64,000 nt of DNA from Rotaria macrura (GCA_900239685.1 OENT01000462.1:1-64000); one strand, 5' to 3'. Numbered from the stretch's first letter, positions 47,501-61,148 are shown. The notes: generated by a model from the sequence alone, not told the origin. Numbers and translations are program-made.

Positions 47501-50184
47501 AATCTAGACATTCTTCATTGTTCGTATCTATTCGTTATCTCTATACAGCTAATATTATACAAAGAATATCGTACTTATTCAATGAACATACTAATGCTCA
47601 TTCCAAGAACTTTAATTACTCTCCGTATTCGTGTCTCTTTTAACAAGAAACAATTGATTTAATGTACAGTTTGTGTTTTAGTATCGAAATATGCGTTGTT
47701 TTAGTCATTTTTACCTTCCAACTAGTTAGTGTCATCATTGTTCGTTGTTTTTTCATATCTGCTTTCATAAGAATTATAGAACGACTAGGTTTTGTACTAT
47801 TAAGATGATGAAATGTCACATTCACATCTCACGACAGATTCAAGCATTGAATAATTTTGATTCTATGATGATATGATTCACCGAATATATTCTTAATTCG
47901 TAGTTGATAGTGTAATGTACATGTAAATAACAATAGGAAAAAAAGATCCAACATTTTGTGAAATGTCAGTTGGAATCTTGAATTGCTTGTGACCTGTTCT
48001 AACTTACAGTAAGACACGTGGAAAAACTAGGATGAAATCAACCGTATAGAATTAGCGAAGAAGTGAATTGTATCTTTTGAAAAGTCTCACACTTCTAGTT
48101 GGATTAATTGAATTTGATAGATGTATGTTTGAATCAATCTTGAACTTAGGAGTTCTCACTGCCTGATTATTTTTAGAGGATTATTTTCGAACAGATGAAA
48201 ATTATTCATGAATGAATAAGTATAATTTTGAATTATTAGAAACAAGTTTAGACTTCAAATTTTGTCATTCAATAGGTAGTGCACTAAAATTGAATATCTG
48301 AATCTAATAAAACGCATACCGATTACGACCATTGTTTCCACGCATTGACAGCTCTTTCATGAGAGAGAGAAAACTTGAAAAGATTCATGTCATGGCCAAC
48401 GACATGAGTTGGAGCATGAAGTATATTCAACAAAAACAACTGTAATTTCAAAACTACAATATCCTTTCATAATTTTGAGTTGTTAAAACACTGAGCGTTC
48501 AAGTAGTTGTCGAAAAAATATGCGTGTATCTAGATCGTTGAATATATATTGAAGAATTATCAAATTTGGCATGAGAAACTTTTAGAATAATTTAATAGAA
48601 ATAAAGCTAACTAATTAATAAATTGAATATTCATTCTGTCTCATTCGTAAAGTGGTATCAGGTCATTAGTTTACTGTCGATAAAAGACTACGAATTATCC
48701 GTATTCTGAACAGCTCATTGCTCACTTAAAGATCATTATAGACTGCTGTTCGTCTTCCTAAGTTGTCTTTATGGAAAAACGATGAGTTTGATGACTAAAA
48801 TCAATACTTGAAATTGTCTTCTTATCATTCGAAATTCAAACAGTTTGAAGCAAATTAGGAGAAATCCTTAAATCGCTCGTTTCTTCCCATATGAAACGCA
48901 ACACGATACTTTCCTATGAATTCTTGTATAGAATTTCGAATAACCAATATTCTTCTATTCGTTTAGCCAAATATCGGTCTTGATCGAGCTCGAATTCGAA
49001 CTATGCCTGATTCTAGCAATGTTCCTACAATCAACAATATATTCTTTTCTCTTGTTCCAAAACCAACTGTTGTTGGTTCAAGTACATCGACACCCCCATC
49101 AACATTAGCCAATCCGTTACCAACTCATTCTCAAACATTACCATCTGCTTTATTACCATCATCAACAACAAATGCATCGATCACATTATTTGGAAAGCGT
49201 AAATTAGCAGATTCATTTCTCGATGACGACGATGATAATTCGTTAACGATGGATGATGGACCATCGTTATCACACAATAAAATATCGAAAGCTAATATTC
49301 TTAAACGACCACGTATACTTGATATGAATAAAATTCGCTCAGTTGTTCTTGGAGGCGGAAATAATGAAATTCAAACAGTTAAAGAAGAAAATATTTCTGA
49401 CACATTTGTTGTTAAATCAACATCCAACAATTTATCAAGTTGGAAAAAATTTTCCACATACGACGCATATTTAGCATCAAAACAACAACAACAACAACAG
49501 AAAGTTGAAAATGTAAAAGTATCTACCAGTAATAATGATAATGACCAGGAACAAATAAAGTTTAATGAAAGTAAATTTGAACAGGAACGAGCCTTTCGTT
49601 TACCCAAATTAACACATGATGATTATTATACTCAACCAACAATTGACGAATTACGTCGTTATTTTAATCACAAAGGACAATGCTTCGTTAATAAATTTAC
49701 TGTTGGACGAGTTCATTATGGTTCGGTTACATTTCAAGGTACAAAAATGAATTTAGCCGGTCTTGACCTTGATCGATTAAGTAAATAATTCAGTGAAAAT
49801 GAAATCCTTTCTCTTTTTCTTTAATCTACATTTGATTTTCTTATAGTTGAAATTAGTCGTAGACAAATAACGGTGTATCCTGATGATAATAATAAGCCAA
49901 CTGAAGGTGAAGAATTAAATTGTCAAGCAGAAATATCTTTAATAGGTGTCTATCCGATTGATCGTTCAATGTCGAACAACGGAAAAGAAGTGACTGATCC
50001 TAGCCGATTGATTGAAATGAATTATGAAAATTATTTACGTGCTATGACTAAAAAATTTCATGGAGAGTTTGTGGACTATGAAGTTGAAACAGGAACATGG
50101 AAGTTCAAAGTATGAAAGACTTTAATATACTTAAAAGAATATTATCATCATTTGTTGTTTTTATTTCAGGTTGAACATTTCTAA
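44575..50184 (+). CDS. NUP98: Nucleoporin NUP98, without a fused NUP96
   Basis: NUP98 is an FG nucleoporin of the pore that binds RAE1 and makes the permeability barrier. Eleven exons (44575-44755, 45969-46147, 46218-46332, 46411-46520, 46572-46649, 46706-46823, 46877-47047, 47108-47265, 48967-49780, 49847-50109, 50170-50184) give 733 aa. An SLFG/FG-rich N-terminus precedes a GLEBS motif (about 70-130: TGTIHKFD ... KSMEELRLEDYMENRKFA), which binds RAE1/GLE2. More FG-type repeats run to about residue 370, then an acidic/basic linker with a likely nuclear signal (FGKRKLADSF). The C-terminal autoproteolytic (nucleoporin-2) fold fills about 580-733. The protein ends FKVEHF: in the family the self-cleaving bond is His-Phe/Ser, and here the stop codon stands where Ser would be. 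There is no GLFG. Intron 8 is 1,701 nt; exon 11 has only four residues. Confidence 0.94.
45393..45450. repeat. Inverted repeat with GAGTCA units in NUP98 intron 1
   Basis: The stretch reads GAGTCAGGACTCC-TTGAGTCATGAGCA and, after TGGGA, continues with an imperfect reverse complement ending TTGACTCA. Arms are about 25 bp. It lies in the 1.2-kb first intron and is probably a short hairpin insertion. Confidence 0.6.
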
Positions 50185-50339
50185 TTGTTTCGTTTATTTC
50201 TTTTCTTCCTTTTTTGTTTGACCAATAGTCAAGATTTGTTTGTTGTCGAAAATTAAAAAAACATGTGTGATCGTATCTTCTCCTATTCCGATAAATAACT
50301 TTTTTTTGTCTACACAGTGTTCTTCTATCTGTTTATATA

Positions 50340-50374
<35 letters not shown>

Positions 50375-50983
50375 TTACATATATTATGTTCGTATTTGTA
50401 TTACATGTGAAATGAAGATAAACAATTAAGAAGAGAAAATACTATCTGTTTTTTCTTTTTCTGTTCAGATATTTCTTTCTTTCTTTCTTCCTTTCTTTCA
50501 TTTTTTTCTCTTGGTTCTCTTGGATTAAATACAAAATAAAAGCGAATCTTCAATGAATTGAAATAAAGACAAATTAAATTGTGGTTTAGGAAACCTCATC
50601 ATATTATTGTTGAATGTCATATTCGATGTCGGATCGGCAACGAAAATTTTCGTACAACTTATTTTTCCATTCACCTCATTCGATAATCAAAAGATTTGAA
50701 ATAATGACATGTAAGTTATTACAATCATCAATAAACATACTTACATGATTAATATTCTAATTGTTCTATCACTTTTGTTTTATGATGATACCTTTTCTTT
50801 TATAGATCCACACGTAGATCCGGTTGGTTAGGTTCTGATGTTCAAAATATTTTTTGAATTGGTCTACTAGTTATCCTTTAGGTGAACCTAATAGAGTAAA
50901 TCCGTGGAGTTTCTAACACTTTCTGGAAGAAGGATATTCTGTGCCTATGCTCTGAAAGACAGTTTTATGCTCGGTTTCAATAA
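50185..50983. other. NUP98 3' flank with simple repeats
   Basis: Includes a (TA)n run near 50333-50374, a (TTTC)n tract around 50470-50500 and AATAAA-type sequence near 50535 and 50563 that may mark the NUP98 transcript end. No open frame with gene character. Confidence 0.45.
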
Positions 50984-51550
50984 TCTAGTTAGACGTAACA
51001 TCGTCGGAAACGATCTGAGGTAACAATTAAAATCTTTTTGGATAAGTAAAATGTAAAGACACATATTATCTTTTTAGGAGGAAATTCACACATCTTAAGT
51101 TTATTCCATAGTAACTACTGATAATTTGTTAATCGTATTTGTCATATTTCTTCGAGGCATAGATAGCTAACATTTTCAATACATTTACATCTAACCAATA
51201 TCATTCATTTCTGAAAATTTCAGCTCTCCAGCGAAAACTAGAGGTGGAATTCATCCATTTTCGTACAGGACTTTTGCAATAGTTTCAGTAAAAAGATTAA
51301 AAAATTGAATACCAAAATTTAAGCATTTCAGTCTTATTGATATATTTCACCACTGGTTGTAGCTAGAGAGCTAAAAGTTACAGAAATAAAAGATCTTAAT
51401 TTGATACATGTATGATAGAAATTTCAGGTCTTTGTGTAACGATAAAGTATGACAGATATAATAATTGATGTGGCTCTCCACATTTAATATGTTCAGTAAT
51501 ATTTTAATTAATAACAAGAACCGTATTCGCTGATGTTACGTCTAACTAGA
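50984..51550. mobile_element. 567-bp element with 19-bp perfect terminal inverted repeats
   Basis: TCTAGTTAGACGTAACATC at 50984-51002 recurs as its exact reverse complement at 51532-51550. Extending by one base at each end leaves A on the left and G on the right, after which a TA stands on both flanks (TA-ATCTAG ... CTAGAC-TA). This would fit a TA target-site duplication as used by Tc1/mariner-type elements. The inside shows no transposase-like open frame, so it is likely a non-autonomous copy. Confidence 0.7.
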
Positions 51551-53976
51551 CTATAACAATCGAAAATATTTTTCTCGAAAAGTGGTAGAAGAAACACCCA
51601 AGGATTCACCCAGTATAAACAAGAAAGTAATCTTATTGGAATGAATCTGCATTCGGATCAAAAGTTAAATAGAACTCGTGTACTTTTATAATACAAGACT
51701 CTTCGTCAAATGAAAAATCGAAACTAGATGTTATAATTGTTGATCGAGAACTTCACATTGAACACGTTTTCTTGCTTATAAAAGGACAGCTGTTGCAATA
51801 TAATCCACTTTGCGTATTTCTCCATTTTTAAAAGCTTCAGTAGATTCATCGATCGATGAATTATTACGTGCTGAATGTTAAACTGAAACCAATGACTAGT
51901 TGTTTGAAGGAGAAAGCATCAAAATTTATAACTACCTTTAATAACTCGACTGCAACGGTTTCATACGGAGTAGCAACATGTATATGAACTGTTGCTTAAA
52001 TATATTGTGTACTATTAGAACGTCCAACACGATCAACACAGCTATGTTTAAAATAGTATCACATTGATTGATATTCATTAGTATGCTGATAAAAAAATCC
52101 GTCCAATACAAGTGATTCCTTGTTTCTCGAAAAATACTAAGTTGACATTATAAAACACATGCGAGGTCTAGTGCATACTGCACCACTGTTCTCCCGTCTA
52201 ACATGGGACTTCACACGTGTAACTTTTCATTCGATAACAGAATTGCAAACACCCACTATTATGTATATACATAGACGGCCCTAATGCCTCAAATTCTTCC
52301 AGCGCACATATATTTATAGTCCGTGTGACCCGCTGCATTATATCCTTTGTAGCTTTATCTCTTTATTCCCTCACCCCTTATTATCTACTCCCATATAATA
52401 AGTATTGAGGATTTATGGGCACACCTACATAATAGCTATTGGGGAACCTTCCTCCTCTAGCCTTATTTGACCTTTGCTCAAGCTCAGAAAGACAGACACT
52501 GAACAGTATATATGTAGATAGCTAGTACCACGAGACGAATATTAATAAAGATTACATGAGTATATAAAATTTGGTTATTTAGCATACATGTTCGTCTGTG
52601 TGGTCATGACCGCTTTACAGATAAATGAAAGTAGGAATCATTGAATCATCAGCATGATCAGATGGTTCATATTGACATGAATTTATATCTTATTTCACTA
52701 AGTAATGGAATATTGATTATAGTTTTTAGTTAGTTAATCAATGTGAAGACTCAATAGTCAGGATCTCAACTGTCGATGTATCGATGAGTTCCATTCGAAT
52801 TCTCCATATTGTCGACAAGTTTCTGACGAGTTTAATTAAGGAGAATGAATTTTGATTACCTCGAGTCCGGTCTAAAAAATGTTGCACCCAACAGACTCTA
52901 TTGAGTTCGGGTTGCTCACTGATAGCTAAGGATAGAATAACTTTAGAGAATTTTCAAAGCCAATGTGATTACTTCTGCTTTCCGCCGATATTATGAAAAC
53001 TAACTTTTAAATTTCAAGTTGAAAATTTACATAGAAATGCATCTGATTAGAAATGCATTTTCTGTAAACAGTGCGTTCTACTGATTTTTATATACTCTGA
53101 AGCAAGAAAGTTATGTGGTTTGGCTTATGTCACTGACTAAAGAGACACATTGCTTGGATAGCTGTACTCGAAACTAGAAAACAGCGAAAAGATGTGAAAT
53201 ATTCACAAGATAAATATGCATTCATTCAAACCTGGTCCAGTATAAAACTTCAGATGGAAATTTTTGAGAGCTAATTTTCTGGTGTTCATTGATGGGGTGG
53301 GGGACTGAGAAGCACCACAGTCAATCAGAATGCATGACATAAAGTCCAATATTTCCGTACTGATTCAATAAGAACACCAATATTATTGAAGATAGTCATA
53401 GCTCTTTCGAATCGATACAATTAACCTTGTCTGAAAATTCAACAGCGATGATACAGTTGTGGAACTTCAATTGAAATGATAGATTCAACCACTTACGAAC
53501 AATGTTCTTTGAAAGTTATTTTTCCGTACAATCTTTTCAATATTTTCTCAAATAGAATATTAAGTTTTCCATCAATCATTTTGATATTTGAAATATCATT
53601 GTTCATCAATGGATCGAAAAATCAAGCATTTTAATCAATCAAAAAGTTAATCTAGTGACTAAATGAGATCTGAACAAAAAATTCGTTCTCGATTCAATGT
53701 TGAATTCATTCATAATGAAAGTTTTAGATGAGACTCAATAGATCTGAAATGGTACTCAAACGCATATTTCAATGCAAATATTGAAATGTAAATCAACGAC
53801 ATCTGAAATAGATATTAGTATATTGGATGGCACGTTAACGACTAAGAAATATATAGATACATTGATTCTAATCGAATCGAATCTGTATGGTTTATCTGTT
53901 AGAAGCAACTAACAAATATTATAAAGATACATGGTTTATTTTTCAATTTTGTGTTTAGAAACATCGATATAAGACG
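51551..53976. other. Gene-free stretch before PPP2R5
   Basis: Apart from the LTR-like part, this region has no open frame of note. It includes a purine-rich GGGGTGGGGGACTGAG near 53294. A TTTAG acceptor lies about 20 nt upstream of the PPP2R5 ATG, so an untranslated exon may be present somewhere in it. Confidence 0.45.
52186..52586 (+). mobile_element. Possible solo LTR-like segment
   Basis: The segment is richer in G+C than its surroundings and begins TGTTCTCCCG. It has a TATA-like ATATATTTATAG near 52310, an AATAAAG polyadenylation-type signal near 52545 and a possible end at ...TTAGCATACA. This promoter/poly(A) order fits an LTR, but no target-site duplication or partner LTR was found, and the ends are guesses. 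It could be a different kind of insertion. Confidence 0.28.
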
Positions 53977-56900
53977 ATGTCTGTAAATGGACCAGAAAAT
54001 GATCCGTTTTCTAAAAAACAAACAATTCGAACACGAAAAAAAAGACTTCAAGAATCATCACGTCTGTATTTGAAAAATGTACATCAAGAACTTGAACCAT
54101 TGCCAGCACTGAAAGGTATTTTGTTGGGCTTTATTCTTAGTTTAAAGTTTAAAAAAAACTATGACTAATATAAGTAAATACGAGGATCCATTGAGAAAAG
54201 AATCTTGATTAACCACAATTCCTGGCACATATACTATATAACATTACTTTCGTTCAACGTTTCTCGGCATAAATTGATGACACAATTGTCTGTATTAAAT
54301 TAGATCATGGATGAGTAGTTGAGATATTTCAATCTATTGTAGAAAAACTCAGCTGAATATAGATATATGTCTGAGACCAACGATGGGTGACTTGCTTTTC
54401 TCTCGTAGTAACTTATATATACATATATATATTGTTTTGAAGTATCTTTGAAATCTTATAGAAAGCCAAACAACGAGATTGAATCTTATCTTATCATGAT
54501 AAAGAATGAATTCGCGATAATTATAACAGTAATAACAATATGTACTATTTTATTGATTTACTTCACGATGAAAAAATAACACTCGTATATTTCATCAACA
54601 AGTATAGTTTAATTAAAGTTCTAGAGGAGAGAACTTTAATTGGCAAGTAAATTCGATGTTATATGATTGTGATATAAATTTTATGAGGTTTCTGGAAAGT
54701 TGTTTGGCTTCATTCGTAGAATTACTTTACGTTGGACTTGAAATTCATTTGTACAACTACAGAGAATATCTTGTTATTATTCTTATCTAGAAGCTCCAAT
54801 TGGTCAACAAGAAAAATTATTTATTGAAAAATTACAACAATGCTGTGTTCTCTTTGATTTTTCGGATTGTGTCCGTGATCTAAAAAGTAAAGAAATCAAA
54901 CGAGCTTGTCTAAATGAAGTCGTCGATTTCATAACAGTTACAAAGAAATGTTTAACAGAAAATGTTTATCAGGAAATTATTAGAATGGTTTGTTAACTCA
55001 ACATCATTTCTTGTTTTTTTTTCTAGGAAAAAATCACCTCTTGTTTTTTTCTCGTTGCTTAGGTATCCATAAATCTTTTTCGAATATTACCACCCATTGG
55101 TTCGGATAGTTTATGCGATGAAACAGGTGTTGAAGATGAAGAGCCAATATTAGAAGCATCTTGGCCACATACGCAAATAGTTTACGAATTTTTCTTGCGT
55201 TTTTTGGAATCACATGAGTTTCAACCGAGTATAGCAAAAAAATTTATAGATCAAAAATTTATTTTACAAGTAAATAGATCGAATTGATGTGTCTATTGAA
55301 TTTATTTTGATTTTCTTCTGATTGTAGTTATTGGAATTATTTGATAGCGAAGATCCACGTGAAAGAGATTTCTTAAAAACAATTCTTCATAGAATTTATG
55401 GCAAATTTCTTGGTCACAGATCATTCATTCGACAGCAATTCAATTATATTTTTTTAAGGTTGAGTTTTGTATTCATTCTGTAATTTAGATTTAAATGTCA
55501 AGAATCATTGTTAGTCGAAATCTATTATTTATATTTAATAGAAATTTCATCTGATGACACGACATAATATATTTCAGTTGTACAGAATATTTAATAAGAT
55601 ACAATCGAGAATAAATATTTGACCTTTCAATCATTATGTAAAAGATCATTGATTGATCATTCGATGTTTGTTCAATTTAAGCCCGAGAATAACATTCAAT
55701 AGATATTGAACGAAGATATTTTATTTAAGAATCTATCGAATTTATTTTCGATCCATAGTTTGAATAATTTAAGAGTTTAGATCAGACGTAGTCGAATGAG
55801 TAGTAGTCATACTCATATTACTTTTCTTCGTGTGACCATTATTAATCGATCTTTTGTAGTGATTCATTCGAAAATCTATGTCGCTTCGATACTCTGATCT
55901 TTGACTAGTTGGAATATGAAACATTTTCTTTTCTTTCATGAAATTATGATAATCTCGATGATCGAATGTCATAGTGAATATATATATGCATAGTTAGACT
56001 GCATAGCTGATAGATAGAACTATTTTAAAATTAGATATCTTCAATTTAAACAAACTTGTTCTTTGAATGTTGTCTGCAAATGGGGACATTTCACTCGTAC
56101 GCTGATATCTCGATATGAATACTACTGTTATAACTCGATCTTGCGAGATATTTTTAGTAACGAAAAAGTCTGTCTACGAATGAGACTTTCTTATGACGCT
56201 CGATCATCTGCTTGCCAAGTAATTCTATGTTCATGGGGCAAAAGTCGAGTACTATAGTTATCATCCTGTGACAAGAAAATTCAAACAAAACAAACTTTTT
56301 CATTATTCATTAAAATGAATTCGATGGAAATATTTTCAAGTCTTTCATTTAATCACTCTTCATACTAAATTTCAGATTAACAACGAATATTTTTACAATC
56401 GTAATAGATCGAGATAGATTCTGAAATTCTATAATACGATGAATTAAGTAAACATCGTATAAAACAATTTTTCTTTGGTTTATTTTTCAATTTTTGAAAT
56501 CAAAACTCATCCCTTATAGTATGCTATCATTAATCACTATCGAGTTTCTCGAAGAACTGGTAGAATTTAATTGGTTCGTCGAAAGGTTTGTCTAAAAATA
56601 ATTTTTATCCTCTAGATTCATCTACGAGTACGAAAGATTCAATGGTATTGCTGAATTACTGGAAATACTCGGAAGGTAAGCTATTTCAAAATGATAAGCG
56701 CATATATAGAGATATTTCCTATTTTATATTTAGTATAATTAATGGTTTTGCTGTACCACTAAAAGAAGAGCATCGATTGTTTCTTGGACGAGTACTTATT
56801 CCATTACATACAACTCATTCCTTCGGTTTATTTCAGCCACAAGTAATTGAAATATTTATTCGAACTCTTTTATTTTTCATTTTAGCTCTATTTAATATTA

Positions 56901-59457
56901 AAGTGTGTGAATTGTTGTAGAAAACATAATTAACTATGTATGATGGACAGCTACTGAGTAGAGAAGTGATAGCGAGACACGATAGACAACGTCCCATGTC
57001 TATGCATACAATCAGGTTTACGAGTGAAGACGAACGAATTGCAGTTATCCTGAAAAATCACAGTAAGAATGAGACTGATTCCTCTTGAGCATTGCAGTGA
57101 AATGATATGGAAAATTAGGACGTATGAATCTTCAGAAATCTATAAAAGAACTCTAGTCAGATTAGAAGTTGACATAGTTGTTGTTCTCTCAATTGGTTGA
57201 TCGATCTTATTCAAATTTAGGCAGCCTATGAAATTTTCTTCAAAAAGTATACATTTATATCTGTTGAAAATAGGGGGGGGGGCGAGTTCAAACTAGATGA
57301 GTATGTTTCATATAACCTACTCGAAAAATGTATCCTTTAATATAATTTTCCTTCGCTAGATCTTTGAATCAAGTAAAAATAAGAATCGCTTGAAAATCTT
57401 CTTTTCCAGAATTCAGTCATCACGCTACCATCTCAATTTCAATAGTGAGTTCTAAATGTTCTTCTAGCATTTATTCACTATGAACTTTACAATGACGGTT
57501 GTCTTGTTCACATGCGGTTAAGCTATTTATAATAGTGAAGAATCTTCTTAGATAACGTGTAGCTTTTCATAAATTTTCATGTACGTAGTAAATTTCAATA
57601 TTTTACTTTTTCTTTTTTAGTTAACTTTCTGCATTGTACAATTCATCGAAAAAGACCATGTACTAGCTGGATCGATAATAAGAAGCTTACTCAAGTATTG
57701 GCCAAAAACATGCTCAACTAAAGAAGTATACAGAAAAAATTGCTTTTTGTTTTCATTTCAATTATCATCTTTTATCTTGGATGGTATTTTTGAATTCTCA
57801 TAGATGTTATTCCTTAATGAACTTGAAGAAATTCTCGATATAATCGATTCAAAAATATTTCGAATTGTTTGTGTACCACTTTTTAAACAAATAACAAGAT
57901 CAGTCACATCGTCACATTTTCAAGTAAATGAACTGTTTTATTAAAATAGCTATTTTCTAATCATCTTTTAATTTCATGTTTCATTCACATGAAACCATGA
58001 ATCATATACATAGGGAAGAAATTTCTGAAATTTCCAATTAATGAGAAAAGTATAAAGCTAAGCGAATTGCTTACATGTAGAGTTAGTTAGTAAACGAGAA
58101 AATTTCGTAGATGACATGTCTATGGCAACTGACTAACTTGATTTCTATCATGTGTATATTGTTCAATGAGTTGTGATTACTCAACATGTCATTTTATCCT
58201 ATGTATTAAATCCAGACCACTCATTTCAATTGATTACGATAACAAAAAGTCGTGACTAACGAGACAATGTTCCAAGGTATTAACTTACTTTCCATTGACA
58301 TTATGCGTATCGTATACAACCATAAATGATGAGCTGGAAGTATTTTGCAGATATTTCATGTCTTCAGTTCACTTGTATGCAAACAATTTAGCGTTTTAGA
58401 CAATCTTCCATGGTAACTCCATGCCTCGCTTTAAGTATTGATTAGAAAGTTGGGATTCTTTTTTTTTCGATTTTGAACTGTATGCTAAGATTACTTGATT
58501 GAAGAAGTTTTTCACTTTTAAGTTCCTTGAACTTCTGAATAAGATTATTTGACAAGGTGTGTTTGCTTTTTGGTTTCATATTATTCTCAGTATGAAGTAT
58601 GTCTTATTTGCATTTTCACACGAGCATAAGCAACATATATGAAATTATACAAATAAAAGAAAACCTTATCGCACAGTATTCATGTGTCATTAATTTAGTT
58701 CATATTAGAAAATTTCTTATTTTGCTCGTTGTTTTTTACCGAGACTATAGCATCGTTTCTAGGAAAAAATTTACAAATCTAAATATCAGGTCTGATATAA
58801 GCTGAGATAAACATATTCTCAATATATTTCAAAGCTTTTTGTCGATTTCACAATACGCATGAAAAAAGATCATAAAGGAAAAAGGACACTTATGAATATT
58901 TGATTGTAAAATGTTAATGGTAACATAGATTTCAAAAAGATGTTTCTTTGATATCATCATCCAGTCTTATAAACAGATCGCTGATCGTTTCTGAATAAGT
59001 GTCGAATATCACTATCGTCTTAAAATGGAAGATATCTATAATTCATATAAAATAAGAAATTGACGCATTTAGGTAGCCGAAAGATCATTAGCCCTGTGGT
59101 CGAATGAATATATTATGCAATTAGTCGGAGAAAATCTCGAGCAAATTTTACCGATTATACTTCCACCATTATATCAAATTACGAAAACACATTGGAATAC
59201 AAATATAATAGCATTAGCATATAATTTATTAAAAATATTAATGAGTATTGACAAACAATTGTACGATGATGTATCCAATGCAATACGAGATAATGAAAAA
59301 AGGTAAACTATATTTTAATGTTCAAATTTGTTGTCGGAAAAGAAAAACAAACAAACATGTCTGTCTTATATTTTATAGATTCATAATTCAACAACAAGAT
59401 CGAATAAACGTATGGGAACGACTCGAACAGATGAGTTTAAAGAAGCAAAAACGATGA
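53977..59457 (+). CDS. PP2A regulatory subunit B56 (PPP2R5 family)
   Basis: B56 subunits direct PP2A to substrates carrying LxxIxE motifs. Ten exons (53977-54115, 54791-54987, 55063-55269, 55328-55458, 56616-56675, 56734-56842, 57621-57725, 57804-57923, 59073-59302, 59379-59457) give 458 aa, all joins in frame. The HEAT-repeat body is well conserved: [94 protein letters not shown], and [27 protein letters not shown] carries the His-Arg pair that contacts substrate peptides in human B56. The N-terminal 45 residues are basic and short, and the C-terminus is short and Lys-rich. Vertebrates have five paralogues (alpha to epsilon); which is closest cannot be said, so no symbol is given. Four introns exceed 650 nt. 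Confidence 0.94.
57268..57283. repeat. Poly(G) run in a PPP2R5 intron
   Basis: About ten consecutive G follow AAAATA in the 778-nt intron 6, striking in such AT-rich DNA. May be a replication slippage site or a sequencing/assembly artefact. Confidence 0.6.
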
Positions 59458-61148
59458 TCTTTTCTATTTTTGTACCTGTTTTGTGTTGATTTGTAGTCTA
59501 TATTTTCATTTTTGACTTAAGACAATACTAGACCATACTTTTCTTTTTGCTCTATTCTTCTTGATCATGACGAATGTTCACTTTCTTTTCTTATGTTTAT
59601 TTGTTTTTTGTCAAAAAACAAAACTCTACGCTTTATGGCAAACGTAGTATTAAACGTACACTTGTTATTATATGCAGAATGGTTATGTAAACGGATGCAG
59701 CAAAATGCTATTGTATAAATCACTCAAGTTATACGCACTTTTGTGAGTGAAGTGAAAAAACAATAAACTTTTCATTATATGCATTTATTTTCTTAACAAA
59801 TATCCTAATCAGTTTTGATACTTCAATTACTTTTAAAACTAACAGTCTATGATAAAGAGAATGGTACATACCTTATATACATAGTCATGTAGAAGAGATC
59901 GATTGGAAAACATGTTTATATCAATAGACCTCAAGTTTTGTAAACTGGTACAATACAATGAGTATTTGATTCGCATGATTACAGATTATCATGAAACATT
60001 GATCTGCTATCAAAATTTAATAAGAATACCGGTTTAACTGATATTCAACTTTAAAATCGGACATAAAAGGAATACTTGTTTTCAAGGATGACTCGTATTC
60101 TACGGAAAATCCTAATCTTGTTCCAACTCAATTTGATGATAACAACCAGATATTTGCATGTAATAGGAACCATAATGATTTGATATTATGTTGACATGAA
60201 TAATTCTCTGTGGCTATCGAACGAATATAAACTTAATGAAACGTTTGGTTTTCAAGTAATACAATTATGAATCTGTCAAAAAACATGCTTCTTGAAGCAA
60301 AATATTTTCAAAAATGTTCAAGACAGTATGTTTTGATTTTATATTATGCCTTGACGTACGTTCGATAGTACTTAAGGTTTCGATGGAAAAGAAAGTTTCT
60401 TTCTAGAAATATTGGATTCTTATAAAAATGAATCGTTTTATCGTACAAATTAGAGCATGATAATCTAAGCGACAAGAATAGTTAACACGTCAGAATGAAG
60501 AACACGCTCACTTTTGTACAATTTTCAAAGACAATAAAATTTGCTGTTTCTATAGGAAAGTTTTAGTTTGAAAGTCTTGACATTGAATCTGTTGGTAAAA
60601 TTTTGTCATCAATGAAGATTTCATTCCAACGATAAAAACTGTATCATTAGACTATGATTTAGAAATTGTTTTAAGTTTGACCTTGTCTTATTATGAATCA
60701 TTTGTTGGCATCATCCAAAGTTAAATAGTACCTACGAGTTTGACATAGCCTCTGGTAAAACTGGTAACTCTTTTTACTTAGATTGATTAATATTGTTTAT
60801 TGATCTCAGCAAGCATGAAAAGTATACGAGGAAATCGTTGATCGTAAGAAACAAATGTTTCAGAAGTTCTTAATTTTTGTTGAAAAATGGTTTTCTTGCT
60901 GTATAAACAAGCATGCAAAAGAAAATATTGTGTACTACAAAAAATACGAGAAAAACACATGCGTCTATGCTTGAAGATATGTTTAGTGTTGGAATGTAAA
61001 CTATGTTTTATTGATTGCAATTGTATGAATATCATCTGATCGGAATGATGTCAACCTGAATAGAATAATATTCATCTTGACACAAGTTTGAGTAGATTTA
61101 TTCTTCATCGACATAAAATTTAGAAAAAAAATACCAGAGCATTCATAC
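59458..61148. other. Convergent intergenic region after PPP2R5
   Basis: Begins with the PPP2R5 3' flank (AATAAA near 59762). The rest is AT-rich with no coding or structured feature identified; a minus-strand open frame at 60787-61035 has no support. Confidence 0.5.

Noticed and set aside
56063..56257. 64-codon open frame in the PPP2R5 intron
   Set aside because: Lies wholly within a frame-supported intron, has no recognisable content.
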